Part shown: one piece after another, positions 22,370 to 29,916 of the stretch
How the letters are laid out: each line of letters begins with the position of its first letter
Numbering within the stretch: position 1 is the first letter of the stretch
From: Streptomyces sp. A0642
GTDB taxonomy: Bacteria > Actinomycetota > Actinomycetes > Streptomycetales > Streptomycetaceae
Direction of reading: 5' to 3'
Length of the DNA: 41,077 bases
Assembly: GCF_004795105.1 (NCBI RefSeq)
Contig: NZ_SSBL01000041.1
Coordinates: forward strand, 1-41,077
Program-made: the position numbers and the translations under genes
Notes under the pieces: generated by a model
Database searches by the model: none
Told to the model about the DNA's origin: nothing
The model's input: only the letters and a program-made list of their open reading frames with translations

Positions 22370-24601
22370 TCAGCCCTTGTCGAGGTACTCCTCACGTTCC
22401 TTGTCCAGCAGGGCGTCCAGCGCGACGCGCAGTTCGGGCAGGCGCTCCAGGTCCGGGTCGGCGGCCACGACCGTGACGGCCTCCTGGCGGGCGGCGGCGA
22501 TGACCTCCTCGTCGTCGATGACGCTCAGCACCCGGAGCGAGGAGCGGACCCCGGACTGGGCCTGTCCGAGGACATCGCCCTCGCGGCGCTGTTCGAGGTC
22601 GATCCGGGAGAGCTCGAAGCCGTCGAGGGTGGCGGCGACGGCGGCGAGGCGGGCGCGGGCGGGGCTCGCCTCGTGGGCCTCGCTGACCAGCAGGCAGAGC
22701 CCGGGGGCCGATCCACGGCCGACCCGGCCGCGCAGCTGGTGGAGCTGGGAGACCCCGAAGCGGTCGGCGTCCATGATCACCATCGCGGTGGCGTTGGGGA
22801 CGTTGACCCCGACCTCGATGACGGTGGTGGCGACCAGGACGTCGACCTCGCCCGCGGCGAAGCGGCGCATCACGTCGTCCTTGTCGTCGGGGTGCATCCT
22901 GCCGTGCAGCACCTCGATGCGCAGACCGGTGAGGGGCCCCTTGGCCAGCTGCTCGGCGATCTCCAGGACGGCGAGCGGGGGGCGCTTGTCCCCCTCCTCC
23001 TTCGCCTCCTTCTCCTCGGCGGTCTTCTTCTTGGCGCTCTTCTTCTTGGCGGCGTCGTCCTCGTCGTCACCGATGCGGGGGCAGACGACGTAGGCCTGGT
23101 GGCCGTTCTCCACCTCTTCACGGACGCGTTCCCAGGCGCGGCTGAGGAAGTGGGGTTTGTCCTTGGCGGGGACGACATGGCTGGCGATCGGCGAGCGGCC
23201 GGCCGGCAACTGGTCCAGGACGGAGGTCTCGAGGTCGCCGAAGACGGTCATGGCGACCGTACGGGGAATGGGGGTGGCGGTCATCACGAGCAGATGCGGC
23301 GGCTGCTTCCCCTTGGAGCGCAGGGCGTCGCGCTGCTCCACCCCGAAGCGGTGCTGCTCGTCGACGACGACCAGCCCCAGGTCGTGGAACTGCACCTTGT
23401 CCTCGATCAGCGCATGCGTCCCGATGACGATCCCGGCCTCGCCGGTGACCAGGTCGAGCAGGGCCTGCCTGCGGGCCGCCATGCCCATCGAGCCGGTGAG
23501 GAGGACGACCTTGGTGCCCTGCTCGGATCCGCCCAGCATGCCGCCCTCGGCGAGCTCGCCCATCATCTCGGTGACGGAGCGGTGGTGCTGCTGGGCGAGG
23601 ACCTCGGTGGGCGCGAGCATGGCGGCCTGGCCGCCCGCGTCGACGGTGCCCAGCATGGCGCGCAGCGCGACCAGGGTCTTCCCCGAGCCGACCTCCCCCT
23701 GGAGCAGCCGGTGCATGGGGTGCTCGGTCGCCAGGTCGTCGAAGATCTCCTTGGAGACCTTGACCTGTCCGTCGGTGAGGGTGAACGGCAGCTTGGCGTC
23801 GAAGGCGTCGACGAGGCCGCCGGGGACCGGCCTGCGGGCGACGGCGGGCAGCTGGGTGTCCGCGTACCGGCGGCGGGCGAGGGCGACCTGGAGGACGAAG
23901 GCCTCGTCCCACTTGAGCCGGTCCCTGGCCGCGGCGACGTCGGCCTTCGTCTGCGGCCGGTGGATCTTCACCAGCGCCTCGGGCAGGGAGGTGAAGCCCC
24001 GGCCGTCGCGCAGGGCGGGCGGGAGCGGGTCCACCGCCTCCTGGGCGCTGGGCAGCACCGCGTCGACCGCCTTGGCGATCCGCCAGGAGTCGAGCTGCTT
24101 GCAGGCGGGATAGATCGGGAGCAGCTTGCCGGCGAAGGCGTCCACGGCCTCGCTCGCCCCGGCCTCGTCGACGGCCTCGGCGTCCAGCAGCTGGTACGTG
24201 GGGTGGGCCAGCTGCATCTTGCGGTTGAAGACGGAGACCTTGCCGGCGAACATCGCACGCCGGCCCGGCAGCAGATCCTTGTGCGGCTTGTGAACGCCGT
24301 GGCCGAAGAAGACCAGCTGGAGACGGCCGTGGCCGTCGGTCAGCGTCACCTCCAGGCGCCTGCCCCGGCCGCCGTTGAACGTCATCACGCGGGCGTCGTC
24401 GACCTGGGCGACGACGGTCACATGCTCGTCGAGCGGGAGGTCGGTCAGCGCCGTGAGCCGGCCGCGCTCCTCGTACCGCCGCGGGTAGTGATGCAGGAGA
24501 TCACCGACCGTGTGCAGGTCGAGGTGCTCGGCCATCACCTTCGCGGTGGCGCCGCCGAGCAGCTTCTTGAGGGGTTCGTCGAACGCAGACACGCGATCCA
24601 T
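22370..24601 (-). CDS. recG: ATP-dependent DNA helicase RecG
   Basis: This 743-residue helicase remodels stalled forks and Holliday junctions. An N-terminal wedge/OB domain (LHHYPRRYEERGRL, about residues 35-50; RRLEVTLTDGHGRLQLVFFG) precedes the helicase core. Core motifs are GEVGSGKTLVAL (motif I), APTEVLAQQHH (Ia), DEQHRFG (II), MTATPIPRT (III), and TTVIEVGVNVPNA and QLRGRVGRG (V/VI). A Lys/Glu-rich insertion at about 511-540 (DDEDDAAKKKSAKKKTAEEK) interrupts the second helicase domain. The ATG at 24601 gives MDRVSAFDEPLKKLL, matching the family start; no strong ribosome site is seen. The fakA-like gene upstream is 108 bp away. Confidence 0.97.
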   Translation of the reverse strand: MDRVSAFDEPLKKLLGGATAKVMAEHLDLHTVGDLLHHYPRRYEERGRLTALTDLPLDEHVTVVAQVDDARVMTFNGGRGRRLEVTLTDGHGRLQLVFFGHGVHKPHKDLLPGRRAMFAGKVSVFNRKMQLAHPTYQLLDAEAVDEAGASEAVDAFAGKLLPIYPACKQLDSWRIAKAVDAVLPSAQEAVDPLPPALRDGRGFTSLPEALVKIHRPQTKADVAAARDRLKWDEAFVLQVALARRRYADTQLPAVARRPVPGGLVDAFDAKLPFTLTDGQVKVSKEIFDDLATEHPMHRLLQGEVGSGKTLVALRAMLGTVDAGGQAAMLAPTEVLAQQHHRSVTEMMGELAEGGMLGGSEQGTKVVLLTGSMGMAARRQALLDLVTGEAGIVIGTHALIEDKVQFHDLGLVVVDEQHRFGVEQRDALRSKGKQPPHLLVMTATPIPRTVAMTVFGDLETSVLDQLPAGRSPIASHVVPAKDKPHFLSRAWERVREEVENGHQAYVVCPRIGDDEDDAAKKKSAKKKTAEEKEAKEEGDKRPPLAVLEIAEQLAKGPLTGLRIEVLHGRMHPDDKDDVMRRFAAGEVDVLVATTVIEVGVNVPNATAMVIMDADRFGVSQLHQLRGRVGRGSAPGLCLLVSEAHEASPARARLAAVAATLDGFELSRIDLEQRREGDVLGQAQSGVRSSLRVLSVIDDEEVIAAARQEAVTVVAADPDLERLPELRVALDALLDKEREEYLDKG

Positions 24602-24709
24602 TGCACACCACACCACTGACAGTTGTCCGCCGGGCAGCGCCGGAACCCCGGAATCCCCCGGCCGGCGACCGGTGACCGGTGAGCGGCGGCCGGGGGGCGG
24701 CGGCCGGCG

Positions 24710-26344
24710 CTACTCCACGCCGATCAGCAGCGGAGCGCACTGGTGACCGCCGCGGTAGACCACCGTGTCCACCGCCAGGTAGCCCTCGCGTACGTGTTCC
24801 TCCAGCCCCTCGGCCAGGGTGTCGGGGACGTCCTCGCCGAGGACCAGGGTGACGAGTTCGCCGCCCGCCGCCAGCATCCGGTCCAGCACCTTCCGGGCCG
24901 TTTCGGGGACGTCCTCGCCGATCACGGCCACATCACCGTCGATCAGGCCCAGGATGTCGCCGGCCTGGCAGATGCCCGCCATGGTCCAGGACTGGCGTTC
25001 GGCGACGGCCAGTTCGGCGTACCGGGTGGCGCCGGCCGCCGCGGTCATCGCGACGACGTCCTCGTCGAAGCTGCGGTCCGGTTCGTGGACGGCCAGGGCC
25101 GCGATGCCCTGGACCGCCGCCCTGGTGGGGATGAGGGAGACCCGGACGCCCTCGGCCCGGGCCTGCTCGGCGGCGGCTGCGGCGGTGTGGCGCAGGTCCC
25201 CGTCGTTGGGCAGGAGCACCACCTCGCGGGCGTGCGCGCGGCGGATGGCGTCGACGAGTTCGCCGCTGGCCGGGGGCTCACCGGGGCGCGCGAGCACCGT
25301 CGTCGCGCCGGCCTGGGCGCACAGGCCGGCGAGGCCGTCGCCCGGGACGACCACGACGACCGCCCGTTGGACGGGTTCGGGGCGGCCGTGCACCCGGTCC
25401 GCGGCGAAGTGCGTGATCCGGATCCGGTACGGCCGCCCGGCCTCGACCCCGGCCTCCACCGCCGCTCCCGCGTCGTCGACGTGCACATGGACGTTCCACA
25501 GCCCGTCGCCGCCGACCACCACGAGGGAGTCTCCGAGCCCGTCGAGGCGGGTCCGCAACCGCTCGACGGCCTGGTCACCGGCCTCCAGCAGGTAGATCAC
25601 CTCGAAGGCCGGTCCGCCCTCGGGGTCGTCCGCCGCAGGGCAGTCCCCGGCCTCGGTGACGAACGCGGCGGGAGCCGCCGGTGCCTCGTACCGCCGCTCC
25701 GGGGCGCGGCCCGAGACCGCCTCCAGCAGCGCGCCGAGCACCGCCACCAGTCCCCGTCCACCGGCGTCGACGACCCCGGCCCGGCCGAGGACCGCGAGCT
25801 GACCCGGGGTCGCGTCCAGGGCCGTCCGCGCCCCTTCGTACGCCGCCCGCACCACCGCGGGCGCCCCGGCGCCGGCCGCCACCCGCGCCGCGGCCGCGGC
25901 CGCCTCGGTGGCGACGGTCAGGACCGTGCCCTCGACGGGGTGGGCGACCGCTTCCCGGGCCGAGGCCGCTGCCGTGGTGAGCGCGAGGCACAGCCGGCCG
26001 GCGCCCGACCCCTCGGCCAGGACCCCGGCCATGCCGCGCAGGAGCTGCGCCAGGATCGTGCCGGAGTTGCCTCGGGCCCCGATGAGCGCGCCGTGCGCCA
26101 TGGCGCGTACCGCGTCGGCGGTGGAGGGGGCCGAGACGCCGGTCTCGTGGGCGGCGAAGACGGCCTCGACGGCGGCCGCCGCGGATTCGACGGTCAGGTA
26201 GAGATTGGTTCCGGTGTCGCCGTCGGCGACGGGATACACGTTGATCGCGTCGATGGCCTCGCGCTCCCGGCCCAGCGCGTCCAGCGCCAGTGAGCACCAG
26301 GTACGCACCGCGACGGCGTCCAGGTCGTCGGCGGTCTGCGGCAC
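24710..26344 (-). CDS. FakA-like DAK2-domain fatty acid kinase subunit
   Basis: This 544-residue protein has an N-terminal DAK2 phosphotransferase domain, with NVYPVADGDTGTN at 35-47 (the Asp41 and Asp43 metal/ATP residues), GARGNSGTILAQLLRG and GVVDAGGRGLVAVL. A middle and C-terminal FakA-type region (VIYLLEAGD, WNVHVHVDD, VVVPGDGLAGL, LLPNDGDLRHTA) follows. In Firmicutes FakA phosphorylates fatty acids held by FakB (a DegV protein) for phospholipid synthesis; no FakB gene is in this window. The GTG at 26344 has GAGGAGG 8 nt upstream. It is upstream of recG, a gene order common across Gram-positive bacteria, and divergent from rpmB. Confidence 0.88.
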   Translation of the reverse strand: MPQTADDLDAVAVRTWCSLALDALGREREAIDAINVYPVADGDTGTNLYLTVESAAAAVEAVFAAHETGVSAPSTADAVRAMAHGALIGARGNSGTILAQLLRGMAGVLAEGSGAGRLCLALTTAAASAREAVAHPVEGTVLTVATEAAAAAARVAAGAGAPAVVRAAYEGARTALDATPGQLAVLGRAGVVDAGGRGLVAVLGALLEAVSGRAPERRYEAPAAPAAFVTEAGDCPAADDPEGGPAFEVIYLLEAGDQAVERLRTRLDGLGDSLVVVGGDGLWNVHVHVDDAGAAVEAGVEAGRPYRIRITHFAADRVHGRPEPVQRAVVVVVPGDGLAGLCAQAGATTVLARPGEPPASGELVDAIRRAHAREVVLLPNDGDLRHTAAAAAEQARAEGVRVSLIPTRAAVQGIAALAVHEPDRSFDEDVVAMTAAAGATRYAELAVAERQSWTMAGICQAGDILGLIDGDVAVIGEDVPETARKVLDRMLAAGGELVTLVLGEDVPDTLAEGLEEHVREGYLAVDTVVYRGGHQCAPLLIGVE

Positions 26345-26601
26345 CTGATGGTCCTCCTCGAAACGCGTACCGGGGCGGCGGGCTGCACCGCAGGGTAGCC
26401 CCGGCAGACCGCCGGGACGGGTCCAGGGGCGGGGCGGGCGGCTGTGGACCCATGGTAGTTTCGTATCTCCGACGCAGCCGTTGTATGCTGCTTCGGTTGC
26501 CCGGCGAGAGTCGGGAACATTCCCCCGGTACCGCCACTTCAGTCAATGAATCCGGCGTGCCGGAATTCACTGTAAGTGCATCTGAAGTTTTGGAGTGACC
26601 C

Positions 26602-26787
26602 GTGGCTGCCAACTGCGACGTTTGCGGCAAGGGGCCGAGCTTCGGCAACAGCATTTCGCACTCGCACCGCCGTACGTCCCGTCGCTGGAATCCCAACATC
26701 CAGCGCGTGCGTGCCGTGGTCGGGCGGACGCCGAAGCGGCTCAACGTCTGCACCTCGTGCATCAAGGCCGGCAAGGTCGCGCGCTGA
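26602..26787 (+). CDS. rpmB: 50S ribosomal protein L28 (zinc-binding type)
   Basis: The 61-residue protein starts at GTG 26602 with GGAG 7 nt upstream. It carries four cysteines, Cys5 and Cys8 in ANCDVCGK and Cys50 and Cys53 in VCTSC, the zinc-binding form of L28. SHRRTSRRWNPNIQRVR is the conserved rRNA-binding segment. Streptomyces also carry cysteine-free paralogues used in zinc limitation; this is the normal form. A 257-bp divergent region separates it from the fakA-like gene and contains a small hairpin (26548-26567, CCGGC/GCCGG core) in the leader. A strong terminator follows 35 nt after the stop. Confidence 0.97.
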   Translation: MAANCDVCGKGPSFGNSISHSHRRTSRRWNPNIQRVRAVVGRTPKRLNVCTSCIKAGKVAR

Positions 26788-26821
26788 CGTTCCCGTCGTA
26801 GCGCAGCCCTACCGGTTGCCC

Positions 26822-26855
26822 AAAAAGCCGGTCCACCTCGGTGGACCGGCTTTTT
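26822..26855. terminator. Strong bidirectional terminator, rpmB/thiD
   Basis: A 15-bp perfect stem (AAAAAGCCGGTCCAC / GTGGACCGGCTTTTT) with a CTCG loop, T-run on the plus strand and A-run for the other strand. Confidence 0.97.
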
Positions 26856-26901
26856 GCTGTGCCCTTCCGGGGACGCGCGGGACGGATGCGCGGGATACGG
26901 A

Positions 26902-27711
26902 TCAGCGGCCGTCCCGCAGCCGCCACCCGTGGTCGACCGGGCCGATCCCCGATCCCAGCGGGAAGCCCGCCGCTATCGCGCCGGTGACGTAGCCCTTCGC
27001 GGCCCGTACCGCCGTGGGCACGTCCTGGCCGAGGGCCAGTCCGCAGGCGATGGCGGAGGCGAGGGTGCAGCCCGTGCCGTGCGTGTGACGGTTGTCGTGG
27101 CGGGGGGCGCGCAGCCAGTGGTCCTCCGAGCCGTTCGTGAGCAGGTCCACGGGGTCGCCCGGCAGGTGCCCGCCCTTGACGACGACCCAGCGGGGCCCGT
27201 ATCCGAGCAGTACGGCGGCCGCGCGCCGCATTCCGGCCTCGTCGGTGACGGTGATGCCGGTGAGCTGTGCCACTTCGTCGAGGTTCGGGGTCGCCACGGT
27301 CGCGACGGGCAGCAGCTTCGTACGGACGGATTCGAGCGCCTCCGCGGCCAGCAGCGGGTCTCCGTGCTTGGAGACGCCGACCGGGTCGACGACGGCGGGG
27401 GCGTCCGTCCCGGCGAGGAGCGCGGCGACGGTCTCGACGAGCAGCGCCGACGACAGCATGCCGGTCTTGACCGCGCTGACGCCGATGTCGTCGACGACGC
27501 TGCGGTACTGGGCGCGTACGGCCTCCGCGGGCAGTTCCCAGGCCCCTTGCACGCCCCGCGAGTTCTGCGCGGTGACGGCGGTCAGCACGCTCATGCCGTG
27601 GACGCCGAGCGCCAGCATCGTCTTGAGGTCGGCCTGGATGCCGGCACCGCCGCCGGAATCGGATCCGGCGACGGTGAGCACACGGGGCGGTGCGGCGGAG
27701 GGTATGGGCAT
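26902..27711 (-). CDS. thiD: Hydroxymethylpyrimidine / phosphomethylpyrimidine kinase
   Basis: This 269-residue kinase phosphorylates HMP and HMP-P in thiamine synthesis. Motifs are GSDSGGGAGIQADLKT (substrate and anion hole), AVTAQNSRGVQ, DPVGVSKHGDPLL, TPNLDEVAQLTG, and GTGCTLASAIACGLA (the catalytic GTGC). The fold and length match ThiD. I chose the ATG at 27711; it has no ribosome site but a TAGATT hexamer 7 nt upstream, so the mRNA is probably leaderless. thiL lies directly upstream on the same strand, with an 81-bp gap that holds a 14-bp inverted repeat. The pair covers kinase steps of the thiamine pathway. A pyridoxal kinase is a weaker alternative. Confidence 0.94.
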   Translation of the reverse strand: MPIPSAAPPRVLTVAGSDSGGGAGIQADLKTMLALGVHGMSVLTAVTAQNSRGVQGAWELPAEAVRAQYRSVVDDIGVSAVKTGMLSSALLVETVAALLAGTDAPAVVDPVGVSKHGDPLLAAEALESVRTKLLPVATVATPNLDEVAQLTGITVTDEAGMRRAAAVLLGYGPRWVVVKGGHLPGDPVDLLTNGSEDHWLRAPRHDNRHTHGTGCTLASAIACGLALGQDVPTAVRAAKGYVTGAIAAGFPLGSGIGPVDHGWRLRDGR

Positions 27712-27718
27712 GTGCCGC

Positions 27719-27724
27719 AATCTA
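27719..27724 (-). promoter_or_regulatory. -10 hexamer TAGATT before thiD
   Basis: On the minus strand TAGATT ends 7 nt before the thiD ATG, consistent with a leaderless start. No -35 is evident; the 14-bp inverted repeat lies 26 nt further upstream. Confidence 0.55.
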
Positions 27725-27750
27725 CTGGGTCCGGGCGGGGCCCCAGGGCC

Positions 27751-27791
27751 TGTATTGATCACGAGCCTTGGTGACAGTCGTGATCAATACA
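27751..27791. repeat. Perfect 14-bp inverted repeat between thiL and thiD
   Basis: TGTATTGATCACGA (27751-27764) and TCGTGATCAATACA (27778-27791) are perfect inverted copies around a 13-nt loop. The element starts 1 nt after the thiL stop codon and is far more AT-rich than its surroundings. It could be a thiL terminator (there is no U-tract), an operator for thiD, or a small mobile relic. Confidence 0.85.
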
Positions 27792-27792
27792 C

Positions 27793-28761
27793 CTAGACGT
27801 CCTCGATGTCGCCGAAGTGGTCCCAGCCGCCCTTGGCCGTCCAGGGCGCCCCGTCGACCGTGACCTGCGGCAGCGCCGAGGGGTTGAGGACCTCGCCGAT
27901 CACCTTCCAGCGGGCCGGGAGCTTCACGTCGGGCGGGAACGTCGCGACGATCGCGTGGTCCTCGCCGCCGGTGAGCACCCACTGGAGCGGGTCCACGCCG
28001 ACGGCCTGCCCGATGTCGGACATCTGGGACGGGATGTCGATGAGGCCGGAGCGCAGGTCGATGCGGACCTTGCTGGCCTCGGCGATGTGGCCGAGGTCGG
28101 CGACGAGCCCGTCGCTGACGTCCGTCATCGCGGTGGCGCCGAGCCCCGCCGCCGCGGGACCCGCGTGGTAGGGCGGTTCGGGGCGGCGGTGGGCCTCCAC
28201 GAAGGCGCGCGGCGACCGGAATCCGCGCGAGAGGACGGCGAACCCGGCGGCGGACCAGCCGAGCCAGCCGGTCACGGCGACGACGTCGCCGGGCTGGGCG
28301 CCCGCCCTGGTGACGGGTTCGTGGTTGCGCAGATCGCCGAGCGCGGTGATCGCGACGGTGATGGTCTCGCCGCGCACGACATCCCCGCCGACGACGGCCG
28401 CCCCCGCGACCTGGCACTCGTCGCGGATGCCGTCCATCAGCTCCCCGGCCCAGGTGACCGGGAGTTCGGCGGGTACGACGAGGCCGAGGAGCAGTGCGGT
28501 GGGCACGGCCCCCATGGCGGCGATGTCGGCGAGGTTCTGCGCGGCTGCCTTGCGGCCGACGTCGTACGCGGTCGACCAGTCACGCCGGAAGTGCCGGCCC
28601 TCCAGCAGGATGTCCGTGCTGGCCACGACCCTGCGGTCGGGGGCGGTGACGACCGCGGCGTCGTCGCCGGGCCCCAGCCGTACCGCCGGAGTGGTGGTGA
28701 GCCGGGAGGTCAGCTCTTTGATGAGCCCGAACTCCCCCAACTCGCCCACGGTTCCCTTCAC
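27793..28761 (-). CDS. thiL: Thiamine-monophosphate kinase
   Basis: This 322-residue ATP-dependent kinase converts thiamine phosphate to the diphosphate cofactor. It is a PurM/AIR-synthase-fold protein: MKGTVGELGEFGLIKEL, LGPGDDAAVV (metal site), STDILLEGRHFRRDWSTAYDVGRKAAAQNLADIAAMGA, VGGDVVRG, TDVSDGLVADLGHIAEAS and TGGEDHAIVATFP are all family motifs. The start is GTG at 28761, preceded by GAGAGG about 10 nt upstream. It is followed on the same strand by thiD, with the inverted repeat between them. The 326-bp region upstream holds the divergent promoters. Confidence 0.95.
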   Translation of the reverse strand: MKGTVGELGEFGLIKELTSRLTTTPAVRLGPGDDAAVVTAPDRRVVASTDILLEGRHFRRDWSTAYDVGRKAAAQNLADIAAMGAVPTALLLGLVVPAELPVTWAGELMDGIRDECQVAGAAVVGGDVVRGETITVAITALGDLRNHEPVTRAGAQPGDVVAVTGWLGWSAAGFAVLSRGFRSPRAFVEAHRRPEPPYHAGPAAAGLGATAMTDVSDGLVADLGHIAEASKVRIDLRSGLIDIPSQMSDIGQAVGVDPLQWVLTGGEDHAIVATFPPDVKLPARWKVIGEVLNPSALPQVTVDGAPWTAKGGWDHFGDIEDV

Positions 28762-29087
28762 CGAGTCTCACCTCTCATCTATGGGGCCGGACGTGCGTCC
28801 GGCCTGCTTCAGCGGCCGGGTGCCCGCCCCGGCCGTGGAGCGCGGCCGCCTGCGGGAGCGGTCCGTCCTGCTGGTCACGGGCATGCCTGTCCCCCGTCCG
28901 CCCCGCTGAGCTTGCGGTCGCGGGCCGTCACTGCTGTCGGTACTGTCAAGAGATACGTCAACTTGTGCCTTCTGTACGCCACGCTGCGGGCGTCATCCGG
29001 CCCGCGGGTCTCCCCGCGGCCCGCGGCAACGCGATAACGTGGCGTCCCTTTCCCCCACATGATCCTCGTGGCCGCCCTGGAGGTTCC
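28762..29087. other. thiL / RAM-domain protein divergent region
   Basis: This 326-bp region has no supported gene. On the minus strand TTGACG (28956-28961) and TTGACA (28944-28949) form two tandem -35-like words toward thiL; neither has a clean -10 at 16-18 nt. I see no riboswitch-like structure and no TPP-box sequence. Confidence 0.4.
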
Positions 29088-29321
29088 GTGGTACAGGCGT
29101 ACATCCTTATCCAGACCGAGGTGGGCAAGGCGTCGACCGTCGCCGAGACCATCGCCAAGATTCCGGGAGTGATGCAGGCAGAGGACGTCACCGGCCCCTA
29201 CGACGTGATCGTGCGGGCCCAGGCCGACACGGTCGATGAACTCGGACGCATGGTGGTCGCCAAGGTCCAGCAGGTGGACGGCATCACCCGAACCCTGACC
29301 TGTCCGGTCGTTCACCTGTAG
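29088..29321 (+). CDS. Stand-alone Lrp/AsnC ligand-binding (RAM) domain protein
   Basis: This 77-residue protein consists only of the RAM effector domain of Lrp/AsnC regulators: AYILIQTEVGKASTVAETIAKIPGV, then DVTGPYDVIVRAQADTVDELGRMVVAKVQQVDGI. There is no helix-turn-helix, so it cannot bind DNA like a full Lrp. Such short proteins are common in actinobacteria and may oligomerise and bind amino acids. The GTG at 29088 has GGAGG 5 nt upstream. The DUF3515 gene starts 21 nt after the stop in the same direction. It could heteromerise with a full-length AsnC protein, but that is speculation. Confidence 0.88.
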   Translation: MVQAYILIQTEVGKASTVAETIAKIPGVMQAEDVTGPYDVIVRAQADTVDELGRMVVAKVQQVDGITRTLTCPVVHL

Positions 29322-29329
29322 CCCCCGTC

Positions 29330-29335
29330 TACGCT
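29330..29335 (+). promoter_or_regulatory. -10 hexamer TACGCT before the DUF3515 gene
   Basis: TACGCT ends 6 nt before the GTG at 29342, and no ribosome site is visible, so a leaderless transcript is possible. Confidence 0.45.
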
Positions 29336-29341
29336 GGGCCG

Positions 29342-29830
29342 GTGACATCTTCCTGCCGCCGGCTCCTCCACCCCGTGCTCCTCGGTCCGTCCGCCGCCCT
29401 GCTGCTCCTGGCCGCGGTGGGCTGTACTTCCACGGATCCGTCGGCATCGGTCCCGGTGCCCGAGCCGTCCCCGGAAGCCGCAGCCTACTGCCGCGCGCTG
29501 CACAAGGAGCTGCCGAGTTCCGTCGCCGGGCTGGAGCGCAGTGATCCCACGCCCCGTTCGGATCTGACCGCCGGGTGGGGGGACGGGGCGATCGTACTGC
29601 GCTGCGGTGTCGCGCGCCCCGCGAAGATGGACGACGCCCAGTCGAAGGCGGCCGACGCCGACGGCGTCAACTGGCTGCTGGAGCAACGGAAGGACGACGG
29701 ACCGCGGTTCACGACGACCCTGCGCAGAGCGTACGTCGAGGTCTCGCTCTCGCCCGCCTACGCGCACGACGCGACCCCGCTCGCGGCGTTCGCGAAGGTG
29801 GTCAAGAAGACGGTTCCCAGCAGCCTGTAG
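29342..29830 (+). CDS. DUF3515 lipoprotein
   Basis: The 162-residue product has a basic N terminus, a hydrophobic stretch (residues 11-27) and a lipobox AVGC with Cys28 as the predicted lipidated residue. The mature part holds YCRALHKELPSSVAGLERSD and WGDGAIVLRCGVARPAKM, typical of DUF3515, an actinobacterial family. It would be anchored on the outer face of the membrane. The function is unknown. Two mature cysteines (Cys50, Cys88) could form a disulphide. The GTG at 29342 has no ribosome site but has TACGCT upstream. It is convergent with ddlA through a strong terminator. Confidence 0.88.
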   Translation: MTSSCRRLLHPVLLGPSAALLLLAAVGCTSTDPSASVPVPEPSPEAAAYCRALHKELPSSVAGLERSDPTPRSDLTAGWGDGAIVLRCGVARPAKMDDAQSKAADADGVNWLLEQRKDDGPRFTTTLRRAYVEVSLSPAYAHDATPLAAFAKVVKKTVPSSL

Positions 29831-29870
29831 CCGGGCGGCGGGACATCGGGGACACGGCTCCCGGCAGGCG

Positions 29871-29900
29871 CGGGGAGTGCGCCGGAGCGCACTCCCCGTT
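29871..29900. terminator. Bidirectional terminator, DUF3515/ddlA
   Basis: A 12-bp perfect stem CGGGGAGTGCGC / GCGCACTCCCCG with a CGGA tetraloop and a short TT tail, between convergent genes. Confidence 0.9.
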
Positions 29901-29916
29901 CCGTGCCGGGTGTCCC

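Noticed and set aside
26345..26601. Riboswitch or L28 autoregulatory leader upstream of rpmB
   Set aside because: Only one short hairpin (26548-26567) is visible, with no match to a known leader motif that I can recognise.
27712..29087. TPP riboswitch near thiD or thiL
   Set aside because: I find no CUGAGA-type TPP box or its characteristic arms in the thiD or thiL upstream regions.
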